From Allomyces macrogynus ATCC 38327 (lineage: Eukaryota > Blastocladiomycota > Blastocladiomycetes > Blastocladiales > Blastocladiaceae), in assembly GCA_000151295.1 (NCBI GenBank), contig GG745332.1, forward strand, positions 363,857-415,045: a stretch of DNA of 51,189 bases, in the 5' to 3' direction. Numbering within the stretch: position 1 is the stretch's first letter; every line of letters begins with the position of its first letter. Of this stretch, positions 21,253-34,226 are shown in pieces. The notes beneath the pieces are model-generated. The model searched no databases. It was not told the DNA's origin and was given only the letters and a program-made list of their open reading frames with translations. Both the position numbers and the translations under genes were made by a program.

Positions 21253-22833
21253 ATGGACCAGTACCCCGTCACCGGCCACGCCGCGCCCTACCCACCCGTG
21301 AATGCGATGCCGCCCAACGGCGTGCCAGGCAGTGTGCACAGTTCGCGCGAGCAGATACCCGACGTGCGCGGTCCTCAGTTGAACACGGGCTCTTCCGCGA
21401 GTCTACGCCAGGACCCGCCGCAGCCGGCGCAGCCGGCGCTCCCGCCGCGCGACGCGACCGCCGTCAAGCCCCATGGTGGCAGCAAGCTCGCCAAGTGGCC
21501 CGTGGCCCTGGCCATGGGCATGATCGTGACAGCGCTCGTGGCCGCGATCGTGCCGGCCCTCCTCGTCTACCAGAAGACGACGGAGACGCGCGAGCTGGCG
21601 CGGTACAGTCTGGCTGCGGCCGCAGTGGCCCGTGGGCGCGCGCCGCCGCGCGATTACCTCGGAATGGAAGTGCGCGTGTCGAATGTGGATGTGGTTCAGG
21701 GAGTTGGGACGTTGGCGCTGACCAAGGTACATCGCACTATGTTGGTTGTTGCTCGTGACGGGGGTGTGGGACTGACACTTTCTCGCGCCGCTGTAGATCA
21801 CGCCCTACGGCCGGTTCGCCGTGGGCGGCGCGTCGGCGTTCTTGCACGAGGACATGGACCTGGTCGTGAACGGCAACCGATTCACGTTGTATGCCGGCAC
21901 GCCCGCGCAGGAGATTGACGCGGCGTTCACGTTCACGGGCGGGCAGGCCACCATGTACCCGTTCAACTCGGTACAGCTCTCGCTGCTCCTCTTCCCTGCT
22001 TACCCTGACCGCGACTGACGCGTGGGCTTTCGCTCGGTATACCAGCACACGGCCACCATCAACCTCTACGCGATCACCGAATCCGATCGGCAACAGCTCG
22101 CGGCCGACTTGGCCGCGGGCAACCCTCCCTCCCCCGACACGCTTGTCCCGCTCGACCTGACCGTTGTCGGCGGCGCACAGCCCGTCGCGCTCAACGTGAC
22201 CGTCGGCACGACGGGCCGGTCCGGCGCGCTCATGGCCGTGGCACTCACGGTCACGCAAACGCCGCTGACCATGGCGTTCTCGGGCATGGTCTTTGCCGCC
22301 ATGTGGCTCGTGGCACTGACGACGGTCGCGCTCGCGATCGATGCCGTCTGGTCGGCGCGGAAAGTGGATGCGCGCGCCGTCGTCATGGGTGGGATTGTGT
22401 TGGCGGCGATGCCGCTGGTGCGGAACACGCAGCCGGGGGTTGGGCCAATGGGGTCGGTGGTGGATTTGGCGGGGTTGTACTGGTACGTTCGTGTGTGTCG
22501 AAGCCGCTGATGATAGGCTGTGTCTCATGACAGGATACCGACGCGTCTAGGAATGTTGGTCTCGTCGCGCTTGCGCTGATTTCGTCACGATTCGTGGATG
22601 TCGCAGTTGCGCGACAGCAGCAAGGCCGCGCAGAACCAGCAGCAGCAACAGCAGCAGCAGACCAAGGTCGACGAGCAGTACGCGGCGCGCGTCGACCCAA
22701 TGGAACCGCCCACCAAGCCGATGATGTAGGCCGGCCACACGTGTCGGGACACGGTGGAGAAGGGGTAATGAGCGGATGCGGATGGGTGAGGTTATTGAGG
22801 ACTGGCGGAGGAGTGGGACTCTTGGGGCTGTGA
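21253..22833 (+). CDS. DUF4436-like fungal membrane protein
   Basis: Exons 21253-21726, 21797-21970, 22046-22482 and 22551-22833, 455 residues in this model. Order: a disordered N-terminus, a membrane helix (WPVALAMGMIVTALVAAIVPALLVY), a soluble region with the YPFNSHTATINLYA motif (the family's YPFD-x-Y segment), two further helices around FSGMVFAAMWLVALTTVALAI and AVVMGGIVLAAMPLVRNTQP, and a last helix starting DLAGLYWNVGLVALALIS. RNTQPGVGPMGSVVDLAGLYW fits the conserved RNxxPGxPPIGxxxD-xxFFW block of DUF4436. These four-helix proteins have no known function. The end is uncertain. In the frame used, the tail after 22590 is low-complexity and stops at 22833. One frame over it reads LRDSSKAAQN, eight glutamines and a tidy end PPTKPMM with a stop at 22727-22729. 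That looks more protein-like, so a missed splice or a one-base shift near 22590-22606 is possible. Confidence 0.72.
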
Positions 22834-23670
22834 AGGGTAATTCGGGCGCGCACGCGGGCCGTGCGGGAGGAAGCAAAGGTGCCGACTGGGAATGGTAATT
22901 CATTCAGTTTATGGTCGTTGTCGACTGTCCCAATCACCAATTGCGATCCCAAATACTGATCGGCGCCTGAGCCATTCACCTCCCGGTTGATGTGCGGAGG
23001 CCGAGCCCAGGCGGGGATCCAGTGCCGCGGTGGCGTATGGACCGAGCGCCGTCCGATCACACCGTGATCAGTCGTCCACTTTGCACTGGCCCACCATGCA
23101 AACCAAGCGCCAGCGCACGACCGCCAACGCAACACTTTTCCTCCCTCCCACACGACCACGGCATCGATACGCACGAGCCCGCGCGCACGGGTTCATCACG
23201 ACATCTGCGCACGGGCCGAGACTATGTCCAGCGCGCGAAGTCGACGCCGCCGACCGACGACGGGTCGGCGGCCGCGGTGGGCCCAAAAGAGGAGCCAAAT
23301 GTCTCGGCGTCATGGCGCCCCTTTGGCCGCGCGCGCTCGGGCGCGTTTACTTCCGGGCGCCGTCCTTGACGCGCGCGGCCGCCGCGGCGATCCACCGCGA
23401 GGACGGCGGCGACACCGGCGATTCGGCCCCTTCTCCTCAAAACGCGACCTGGCCACTCACCGCCGCAGCTTGTTTCGCAACCTGCCGTCGCTGTCGCTGC
23501 CGCCGCGCTGGACTGGGCGCCGCCGGCGCGGTTCCCACGTTGTGCGCGCTCGACCGACTCCACGACGAGCGCCGACTGGACGCGCGAAAACGACGTTGAC
23601 TCCACTTGGCCGCCAAGATTGACTTGCCCTCGCACGAAACCCAACTCGAATCGACTCAACACACGCCGCC
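22834..23670. other. Intergenic, upstream of SEC2-like gene
   Basis: About 840 bp. Frames are open but Arg/Pro/Ala-rich and unrecognised. I looked here for a further coiled-coil exon of the SEC2-like gene and saw none. Confidence 0.5.
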
Positions 23671-24819
23671 ATGCGTCCACCCACGGCTGGCGCGCTGCTG
23701 CCGCTGCCGCTCCTGCTCCCTCCGTCCCTACTACGTTCCGCACCGCTCCGCACGGCCCCCACCAAACCCACCGCTCCGGCCTCCTCCCTCACGGCCGCCG
23801 CGCTCGCCGAAGTCGAGGACCTCGCGCAATCTCTGTTCGAAGCCGCCAACGCCATGGTCGCTGCCGAAGCCGCGCGCCGCGCCGACGCCGAATCCACCGC
23901 GCGCGACCTGGCCTCCCAACTCGCGCTTCTCTGGCGCCGTCCACGTCGCCACTCCCCCACTCTGACCATGGCCGACATTGACCCGGTGCGACTCGTCGCG
24001 TTCCTCGACTACGTGACGATCGCGCCCACCTGCGCGAATCCCGCGCAATTGCCATTTGCCCACGACGCGATCACCATGGACGTGGTTCCGTGCCTCGCGT
24101 TCCCGTCGCGCGCGGCCGTCTCGGGGGAGATGTTGGTCGAGGGGATGTGGGACGGGTCCGTGGGGGTCGATTGGGCGGTGTGTGACGCGGGGATCGATCC
24201 GGGCGACCATCACGCGCCGCCGCCGCGCAACAGCACCAATGCTGATCTCGCCGACAACGGAGACCACTGGTTCACGCCGCCGCCGTCACCGACCCTCGCC
24301 GCATCCTCCGCGACCGCTGCGGTCCTGCCGCCCGCGCTCCCGCCGCGACCGTGTGCGCAGTGTGCGTCGTCGCGCGCTGTCGCGACCGTGCGCTTGGCGG
24401 ATCGGCGCGGGAACGTGCCCGTGTGCCGGTTCTGCGCGGATCGGATCGACGCGTGCTGTGCGCTCGTGGCGGAATTGCGCCGGCTGGCTGCGGGTGGGGA
24501 CGCGGTGCAGCGCAATATGCTGGATGCGTGGCACGAGGTCGTGGATTTGCGCGCACGAATCGTGTATGCGCGGTTAGGGAGTGGCGGCATGTGGTGGGCG
24601 CAGCGGGCGCGGGAGGAGGAAGAGGACGATGATGGGGATACGGAGGTGGGCGGTCGCGACGCGGATGTTGAGATGCACGAGCACAGCGACGTCGAGGTCA
24701 GTGAGGAGGAGGACGACGACGACGAGGAAGAGATGCGCGGCCCCACACGGCACCGCCGCGGGGAGCAGCCGTGGGTCGACGCGGTTGAGTCGGCGCTGGC
24801 GAACGTGTCGCTGGCGTGA
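23671..24819 (+). CDS. SEC2: Sec2/Rabin8-like Rab guanine nucleotide exchange factor
   Basis: Single exon, 382 residues. Residues about 46-92 contain the end of a Sec2 coiled-coil exchange domain: EVEDLAQSLFEAANAMVAAE, corresponding to the ELTASLFEEANxMV segment that contacts the Rab. The middle and C-terminal regions follow the Rabin8/Rab3IP plan: DPVRLVAFLDYVTIAP, a strand pair ending DVVPCLAFPS, PCAQCASSRAVATVRLAD as the Cys-containing motif, and VPVCRFCADRIDACCALVAE for the closing helix. The last 80 residues are acidic (EEEEDDDGD, SEEEDDDDEEE). Sec2 activates the Sec4/Rab8 GTPase on secretory vesicles in polarised exocytosis; in ciliated cells Rabin8 also serves ciliary membrane delivery. 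The N-terminal half of the usual coiled coil is missing or very short: only about 45 Leu/Pro/Ala-rich residues precede it. It ends 187 bp from the convergent coiled-coil gene. Confidence 0.8.
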   Translation: MRPPTAGALLPLPLLLPPSLLRSAPLRTAPTKPTAPASSLTAAALAEVEDLAQSLFEAANAMVAAEAARRADAESTARDLASQLALLWRRPRRHSPTLTMADIDPVRLVAFLDYVTIAPTCANPAQLPFAHDAITMDVVPCLAFPSRAAVSGEMLVEGMWDGSVGVDWAVCDAGIDPGDHHAPPPRNSTNADLADNGDHWFTPPPSPTLAASSATAAVLPPALPPRPCAQCASSRAVATVRLADRRGNVPVCRFCADRIDACCALVAELRRLAAGGDAVQRNMLDAWHEVVDLRARIVYARLGSGGMWWAQRAREEEEDDDGDTEVGGRDADVEMHEHSDVEVSEEEDDDDEEEMRGPTRHRRGEQPWVDAVESALANVSLA

Positions 24820-25006
24820 GAGATGGACGGCGAGGAGGTTGGCATGTTCGCCGGCAAAGCACAATACGATCTGTCTTGTTTGAACGATCTGTTCGTGCAG
24901 TGTTGACACAGAAACGCTTGCATTGGCCAAAACACACCATGACATACCCCAAAGACCAGTCCATCCAAGTCTCGCCCACCCGATCCGCTTCACATTGGAG
25001 CCCCGC

Positions 25007-25990
25007 TTACGACCCGAACCGCATGCGCGCCTGGCCGACCAGCGCGCGCGTCGACGCGGCCGAGAGGTGGCCCGTCGACCGTGTCGTCGAGTGCGAGGTG
25101 CCCGGCACAGTGGCAGCAGAACCCACGCTTGCGCTCGACCGGGTCCAGTCGTGCGTTGAGATTCGTGGACTTGGTTCCGTGCGGTTAATGGCGAGCGCTG
25201 ACCGGATCTGGCGAATATCGGCCGACGCGGCGCGCTGCTGGTCGAGAACGCTATGCAGGCCCGAATACATCAGTGTTCGATGGCTCAACTGGTGGAGAGC
25301 GCTTGTACCGACCGATCCGTCCACCCAGGTCCGTACTTGTCAAGCGAGAGCAGCAGCCGCGTGCGCTCGTCGGTCAGGATCGCGTTCTGCTGGCGCAGCT
25401 GCGTCACGGTCGCCTCGAGGCACGCCTTCTAAGAACCCAACGCACGCGATCAGTCCCATTTGTACGTGTGCCTCGCCGTGCAGCGTGCCGCGAGGAAGTA
25501 CCTCAGCCCGCCACGCTGCTTCATCGCCCTCCCTCTCCTTCCTTATCGCCTCCAACTCGCTCCTGGCCTTTACTGCGGCGTCGCGCTCCACCTCCACCTC
25601 GCCACCGAGCCGTGCGCACTTGCTCTCGAGTTCCACGACCAGCACTCGATCACGCTCCCCTGCGGCCAGCGACGCGGCAGTCCGACGCACGAGATCGTCA
25701 ACGACCGCCGGCGCGAACTGCTCGCCGGCCTCAATCTCGTCTCCACCGGTGGCTACGGCGTGAATTCGCGCGAGCGCTTCGTGCGCGTGCCGCGCGTCGG
25801 CGCGCACTGTCTCGAGGTCGGCAGTAACAGACGCTAGCGCGGACGCGAGATCGTGGCATCGTGCGGAAAGCGCGCGCGAGGTGGCCGTGGATGAGTGCAG
25901 GGCTGCTGCGTCGTGCGCGGTTTGCGTGCGCAGGCGCGCGAGCGCTGCGGAGAGGTTGTGCGCGGCGTCGGTGAGGGCGGTGCTGGTCAT
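25007..25990 (-). CDS. Coiled-coil protein of unknown function
   Basis: Not recognised. Exon 1 (25990-25466) encodes 175 residues that are mostly helical with heptad-like Leu/Ala spacing (AAHNLSAALARLRTQTAH, DLVRRTAASLAAGERDRVLV, AAVKARSELEAIRKEREGDE). Removal of a 37 bp intron (25465-25429, GTACAA to TTCTTAG) joins it in phase to ACLEATVTQLRQQNAILTDE, clearly the same coiled coil; without that splice the frame turns into low-complexity sequence. Then either the frame reads on to a stop at 25287-25285 (222 residues), or a 35 bp intron (25336-25302) joins it to LHQLSHRTLMYSGLHSVLDQ and a Ser/Thr-rich tail ending at 25007 (303 residues). I prefer the longer form weakly. Convergent with the Sec2-like gene and divergent from the helicase gene. 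Sequence alone gives no function. Confidence 0.6.
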
Positions 25991-26375
25991 AGATGTCGTG
26001 CTCGTGGTCGTGGTTGTGATGTTGCTCTTGCTCTTGCTGCAGTCTCGTCGACGTGCCGTCCGTGATTAGCGGCGGCTCCGGGCCAAGAGTAGATCGAGAG
26101 CTGGCGGGCGAGAGACACGCTCTCGGCGACACGCGCAAGTCATGCCTCGGTGACGCGGTGGCCTGCCTCGTGTGTCGGTCCTGCGAACCGCACACGGCAC
26201 AACACCCCGCAACGGGGTCACCTGATGCAGATCAACAGGAGCGCGTCGGACAGGTGCTGATCAAAATCAACAAACCAGCTGCCAATCAGCCCTGCAACCC
26301 ATCCCCACACCAGTCCACCCGCTCCTTCCCCGCTGCACTGCATCCCGCACCACCGCACCCAACAACCTGCCCACC
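25991..26375. other. Divergent promoter region, coiled-coil gene / helicase
   Basis: 385 bp shared upstream region of two divergently transcribed genes. It contains an A/C-rich segment close to the helicase ATG. No specific element is recognised. Confidence 0.5.
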
Positions 26376-28526
26376 ATGCTGCGCAGATTCCAAGTCGGCC
26401 TGGCCGCCGCCACCGCCGCGCACCGTGCCGCCTTCGTGGCAGGGACAGTGCGCCCCGCAACGGCAACCGCCGCGCTCTCGCCGAGCACACTGCGCCTGTT
26501 CTCGTCGACGTCCCTCGCCGCGCAGTACGAAGCCGACTACGAGCGCGCCGCCCGCCCGCCGCGCAGCGGGTACTCGCGCGACCCCGCATTCGACCGGCGT
26601 GACCGCGGCGACCGGCCCTCGCACCCACGTTCATTCCACGGCAACAACGACCGCTCTTTCCGCCCGCGGTACTCTGACCGCGGCAACGACCGGTTCGGCG
26701 ACCGTGGTGACCGCGGCAGTCGGTATGATGGTGACCGCAATGACCGCAATGACCGCCCGGCGCGCGATGCCGAGCAGAAGCCGATTGGCGAGTACACGAC
26801 GTTCAAGTCGACCATGGCGCACACCGAGGCGCCCGAACTCAAGTGGGCCGACGTGCCGGCGCTGCAGCGCCCCTTGCGCGACGCCATGACGCGCGGGTTC
26901 GGGTACGAAATGTGCACGCCCGTGCAGGCCGCGATCCTGTCGCGCATGCCGCTCTCGCCCGACCAGGATTTCTTGGTCCAGGCCAAGACGGGCACGGGTA
27001 AGACGTTGGCGTTTTTGGTGCCGACCGTGAACGCGGCGCTCAACAAGGTGCACCCGCTCGGCAAGTCGACCAAGATTTTGATTATTTCGCCGACGCGCGA
27101 ATTGGCATTGCAGATTGCCAACGAGGCGCGCAAGCTCACGGCGCGCGCCAAGCTCGGCGTGCAGTGCTTGGTTGGTGGCGAGTCGAAACACATGCAAATG
27201 CGCGCATTGCACCGTGGCCGCGGCGATATTGTTGTCGGCACGCCCGGTCGTTTGATGGACCTGCTGCAAAACGACTCGATGCTGCAGCGGTACATGGAGA
27301 CGGCCGATGCACTGATTCTCGACGAGGCCGACCGCATGCTCGAAATTGGATTCAAGGAGGACATTGAGCGCATCATGGAGTACCTGCCGACTGAACGGCA
27401 GACGCTCCTCTTCTCGGCCACCTACCCGTCGAACGTGAAGAAACTCGTCGAGTCGGCGTTGCGGCCCGGGTACGAGGTGATCAACACGATTTCGCCCGAC
27501 GATGTCGGCACCGTGCACGCGATTCGCCAGTCGTATGCGATCGCGCCGCTCGAAAAGCAACCCATCACGCTGCACTCGATTTTGCACCGCGGCGCCATGG
27601 CCGACGAACCGCTCAAGGCCATTGTGTTTTTGCCGACCACGCGCATGACCATGCTCTACGGCGAACTCTTCAAGCGGCTCGCCATGGGGTCGCTTGGTGG
27701 GATTGGCCGGTTTGATGCGCGCGATTTGTACGAGATTCATTCGCGCAAGTCGCAGGATCAGCGGATCAAGATCTCCGACCGGTTCCGCCGCGCCAAGCAA
27801 GGGATCTTGTTCACGTCGGACGTGTCGGCGCGCGGTGTCGACTACCCAGGCGTGAACCTCGTTATTCAAGTCGGCGTGCCCTCGTCGCGCGACCAGTACG
27901 TGCACCGTATCGGCCGCACGGGCCGTGCGGGTAAAGACGGCCAGGCGATCCTACTCCTCGCGCCGTTCGAAAAGGCATTCCTCGACGACCTGATTGAACT
28001 GCCGCTCGTCAAGGCCGAGGACACGAACGGGTGCCTCGATGTGGGTCCCGGCCAGTCGGTCGAGTGGAACGGCGCCAAGTCGGCCGAGGCCGTCCGCGCC
28101 GCGGTCCCCTTGCTCGACCCGGAAACTGTCGAGAACATGTACACGGCCAACCTCGGGTTCTACCAGGGCCAGGTGGACTTGTTCAAGAAGGGCCAGTCGA
28201 CGCCGTATGCCGTGCTCAAGGACTTGAATGCGTTTGTCGAGTCGCTCGGGCTCGACCGGTTCCCGCCGATCCCGTCGGCGCTGCGAGGCACGTTCAAGGA
28301 GCCGACGAGTCATGCGATGAGTCGGCGGTCCGGTGGTGGCGACAGGCGCAGTGGTGGTGGGTTTGACCGCCGCGGTGGTGGCGACCGCGACCGGTTCTCG
28401 CTGTATGGCCGGTCGGGGAACCACCCGCACGGCGGTAATGACCGCGGGTTTGGTGGGAACCGCGGCGGGTCGCGCGACCGGGATGGGTTCCGCGGTGGGC
28501 GTAGGTCGTACAATGATGGCGAGTAA
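26376..28526 (+). CDS. MSS116: Mitochondrial DEAD-box RNA helicase, Mss116-like
   Basis: Single exon, 716 residues. The N-terminus is a likely mitochondrial presequence (MLRRFQVGLAAATAAHRAAF, no acidic residues for the first 45 positions, then FSSTS). An Arg/Asp/Gly-rich linker follows to about residue 140. The helicase core carries Q motif FGYEMCTPVQ near residue 172, Walker A AKTGTGKT near 202, PTRELALQ, TPGR, DEAD at about 316-319, SAT near 347, TSDVSARGVDYP (motif V) and HRIGRTGRAG (motif VI) near 509. DEADRMLEIGFKEDIERI and IQVGVPSSRDQYVHRIG resemble yeast Mss116 and Neurospora CYT-19, general RNA chaperones for mitochondrial intron splicing and translation. After the core come a Mss116-type C-terminal extension and an Arg/Gly/Asp-rich tail (RRSGGGDRRSGGGFDRRGGG) for non-specific RNA binding. 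The lack of introns contrasts with neighbouring genes. Confidence 0.93.
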   Translation: MLRRFQVGLAAATAAHRAAFVAGTVRPATATAALSPSTLRLFSSTSLAAQYEADYERAARPPRSGYSRDPAFDRRDRGDRPSHPRSFHGNNDRSFRPRYSDRGNDRFGDRGDRGSRYDGDRNDRNDRPARDAEQKPIGEYTTFKSTMAHTEAPELKWADVPALQRPLRDAMTRGFGYEMCTPVQAAILSRMPLSPDQDFLVQAKTGTGKTLAFLVPTVNAALNKVHPLGKSTKILIISPTRELALQIANEARKLTARAKLGVQCLVGGESKHMQMRALHRGRGDIVVGTPGRLMDLLQNDSMLQRYMETADALILDEADRMLEIGFKEDIERIMEYLPTERQTLLFSATYPSNVKKLVESALRPGYEVINTISPDDVGTVHAIRQSYAIAPLEKQPITLHSILHRGAMADEPLKAIVFLPTTRMTMLYGELFKRLAMGSLGGIGRFDARDLYEIHSRKSQDQRIKISDRFRRAKQGILFTSDVSARGVDYPGVNLVIQVGVPSSRDQYVHRIGRTGRAGKDGQAILLLAPFEKAFLDDLIELPLVKAEDTNGCLDVGPGQSVEWNGAKSAEAVRAAVPLLDPETVENMYTANLGFYQGQVDLFKKGQSTPYAVLKDLNAFVESLGLDRFPPIPSALRGTFKEPTSHAMSRRSGGGDRRSGGGFDRRGGGDRDRFSLYGRSGNHPHGGNDRGFGGNRGGSRDRDGFRGGRRSYNDGE

Positions 28527-28611
28527 GATGGATGGACGAGCGGCGGTCGTGAGAGAGTGACCGTGGGTTCTGATTGGAACCATGTGGGGCGTCGTGGTGC
28601 TACTGTCGTTT

Positions 28612-28655
28612 CCTTTTTGGTTGTTTTGCCTTTTGGTTGTTTTGCCTTTTGGTTG
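28612..28655 (+). repeat. Short tandem repeat TTTTGGTTGTTTTGCC
   Basis: A 16 bp unit occurs about 2.5 times in a row in the 3' flank of the helicase gene, immediately after the expected end of transcription. T/G-rich in GC-rich surroundings, so it may be part of the 3' UTR or polyadenylation region. Confidence 0.75.
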
Positions 28656-29201
28656 TGCCCGGCGTGTATTTACGTGATCTAGCTTTGTATTAATCGAGGA
28701 TGGCTTTGAATTACAGGCCGCATTCCACATTGCTACTGTGAATGAGATGGGATTCAAATTCGTGTCAACCAACAATTCTGCCCATCCTGGCAGGTCGCGG
28801 AACCAAAAGTCTTGCACTGCTGTTCGAAGGAGAAGTAGGACGCAGGTATGCGATGGTTCGTGCCATGAAAGTAGCAGTGACTGCACTTGCAGCTTGGTCG
28901 CCACGGCTCATTGCAGCTGTTCGCTTCAGATCATCAAAAAGTTGACGTGTACCAGTGGAGAAGGTGCGCATGAGTCTCGATTATCTCTTGGTGAGCAAGC
29001 ACGTGTTCAACAGCATTGGAACCCAAGAGTGGATTGCGCGTCACTAGAAGAATGCTGAAGGTGCAATTTGACGAGTGCGACCCTTGTTGGGTTTCCCACG
29101 ACCTTTTATCCAACCGTTCTGCTCCGATTCTTACCAGCTGGGAGGTGATCGCGACATTCGCCGTGCATGTGGCGGTTGGCAGGCAAAATTCACTGCGTTC
29201 A

Positions 29202-29321
29202 CTGTGAATACCGCTGCATCAGGAGGAGGAGCACCGGACTGGCGCTGAAGTGCCGGCCTGATGTGGTGCACAAGCATCATTTTCCACACTGCATCCGACG
29301 TACCAGTCTGACCTGGCTGCC
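29202..29321 (+). repeat. Left arm of a 120 bp inverted repeat
   Basis: Reverse complement of 30001-30120 with about 6 mismatches in 120 bases and no gaps. It starts CTGTGAATACCGCTGCA and ends TGACCTGGCTGCC. The arms are 679 bp apart. No transposase frame lies between them, and I see no obvious target-site duplication outside them. Confidence 0.9.
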
Positions 29322-30000
29322 GCATGCTCGACCAGCTCATCATCAATAGTGAGTTCGAGTTTGCAAATGGCTTGCAAAAGGAGGGTTGGACGTCGTTGTG
29401 GTCAGAGTTTAGAGGAAATCGCGCCTGCGCCCGGCTTGCTGCGCGCCTACGATTTATTTGGTCTGGTGGAGAACAGCAAGCAGATGTGGGCGGTGATGTT
29501 TTGGGCCTGGCATGCACATACGTTGCTTATCTCTGGCCGACTTGTTCTGACAGCAGCTATGGAGGAGAGATCATTGGATCATGCTCGCGACATTATGCGA
29601 GCAGATTGAATAGCAGCATGTGCCATGGAAATCTCGGCTGTCTTATACTTGACGCTGTGGAGGAGAATGCTCAATGGCCCGCACGAAAGATGGGCCCATC
29701 AACTTGGCATCAGAGCGTCAGTCAATGGATTGTGAGCTTGGTGAGCTGGCAAAGTTGCTGCTAGCCGCGTCGCGTTCAAATCGCGAGTGTTCGCTCTTCA
29801 ATAATTTGTCCAGTGGCTGACGATGACTGATGACGACCAGATGTGGCTCTTGACTTGAGGAAGTCGAGGAGAATGGCTGCACTGACTCGCTTGGTAGCCA
29901 TGCCTTTGCACATAAAACGCGCTCAATGAGCCTTCATTTCTCGGTCTTGAAGCGATTCGTTCATTCCAAGTGTCAACAACTGATTGGTAACATGCCCTAG

Positions 30001-30120
30001 GGCAGCCAGGTCAGACTGGTACGTCGGATGCAGTGTGGAAAATGATCCTTGTGCACCACATCAGGCCGGTACTTCTGCGCCAGTCCGGCGCCCCTCCTCC
30101 TGGTGCAGCGGTATTCACAG
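30001..30120 (-). repeat. Right arm of the 120 bp inverted repeat
   Basis: Partner of 29202-29321 in the opposite orientation, about 95% identical over 120 bases. Similarity ends abruptly on both sides, which suggests either a transposed fragment copied in inverse orientation or the termini of a decayed non-autonomous element. Confidence 0.9.
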
Positions 30121-30780
30121 CGAAATAACTTCTGCCTTACAACGACTTGCACTGCACCCCTGGTAAGAAGCGGAACGGAGCGGGTGGGCAAACATGTCGC
30201 AACCGCCACAGCCGCTACTGGCCGCAAGGAAACCGGTGAGGGAGAGCGGCCGCAGCAGAGTCGCAGTCCAGCGGTGTGGGTTGCTGTCGGTGGGTGGGCG
30301 GCACGCCGTCAAGCTGGGCGCGCGCGAAGCCACGACGCACCGCCCCCGCAGGGCTCGAAATCTTTTCGAACTGGCTGGGCCGCCGCCACCCGCAGCGGGC
30401 CAAAAAATGTGGACCAAGTTGCTGATAGCGCAGAGACTTGCTCCGTTTCCGCTGTTTTCTGCGCTGAAAGGGAAAAGGGCCGAAGAAGGCGAACAGCTGG
30501 ACAAACGAGAAAGACAAACGACAAGCTGGTCGGCGAGAAATGAATGGGAAAACAAAAACGTTGACCAATCAAGCCGCTCGCCCTGTTCTGGTGGCAGCGC
30601 GTGTGTTGCCTTCAGCCCGTGCACGCGAAAGAGTGCTCCAACACAGGACCGTCCGGCCTCGCCTGCCCCGGCCTACAAAAGGCGCGCGCTGCCCCTGTCC
30701 CCCCGCGACTTGCTCCTCTCCCGCGACCAGGACTTCCCAACCCCTCGGCCGCTTCCACTCTCGACCGACATCGAATAATT

Positions 30781-33392
<2,612 letters not shown>

Positions 33393-34226
33393 GTGTGCGT
33401 CGCGCCGTGTCGCGGCGTGCGGATGAGCGCTTGCGTGCGCACGTCGACGACAGTGGATGGAAGGATGGATACCTGGACCGGTCGTTGGTCGTGTGGGGGA
33501 GGGCAGCGGCCGCTCGCGCATTAATGATTAGCGCGCATCTGCCTTGTTTCTTTGCACCACAACATGTAAATCTAGTTTGCGCGTTTCCATTTCCATGGCT
33601 CTATTTCCCTGTCTCTTGGGCAGGTTGAATCGCGACGGGCCAAGTCTGGTCGTTGGCGCATGGGTGCATAGCCACTGGGTCGCCTTTCGTGCGCAATCAC
33701 ACAAGAAGCGGAGGCATGCACGTTGCACCACCAGGCTTTGCATACAGTTCAGCTGCACTTGTCTGTCTGTCTGGTTCAGGAAGAAAACCGAAAAGGCATC
33801 ATTTCGAGCATGCCTTGACCCACCCACACACTCCCATCGGCAGAATTCATCTGCACATTCCCATCATCAGTGCTCTTAGATGTGCGACCAACCTTTATTT
33901 ACCGCGCGTCGTCCCTGATCCAGTCGGCAACTTAACTGGCAAGTTCGAGAAAGCTCGACAAACTAAATGATCACAACGTGTTTCGATTCACATCAAGACC
34001 CAAATCAACCCGCCATCTGGCACACCTACCTACCTGGATGAGGGTCTTTCTCCCTCTCCTGGGAGACGACTGCCTTGCATCGGATTCGTGATCGCCGTCA
34101 CATTGAACAAGGAGAAGCACTGATCAAAAAACGGCTGCAATTTATGAACGAAATTTCTGATTACAAGCCACCCGCACGCAACTGGGTCCTGCTGCTGCAA
34201 TTACGAGCGGCGCGATGCACTGCAAC
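33393..34226. other. Intergenic between GFA1 and the repeat-protein gene
   Basis: About 830 bp between convergent genes; lower GC than the coding regions and without recognisable frames. Expected to hold both 3' UTRs. Confidence 0.5.

Larger units (their letters stand above)
28527..30780. other. Gene-poor 2.2 kb stretch with an inverted repeat
   Basis: No coding gene recognised. Base composition is visibly less GC-rich than elsewhere in the window, especially 28600-30000. It holds a short tandem repeat at about 28612-28655 and the two arms of an inverted repeat at 29202-29321 and 30001-30120. The last 200 bp should include the GFA1 promoter and 5' UTR. Confidence 0.6.

Noticed and set aside
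26631..27905. Long minus-strand open frame (424 residues) opposite the helicase.
   Set aside because: Antisense shadow of the DEAD-box gene in GC-rich DNA; its translation matches nothing and codon usage fits the sense strand only.
29761..29800. Possible tRNA: a perfect T-arm shape TCGCG-TTCAAAT-CGCGA at 29770-29786.
   Set aside because: The required seven-base acceptor stem and a plausible D-arm and anticodon arm are not found upstream at the correct spacing, so it is most likely chance.
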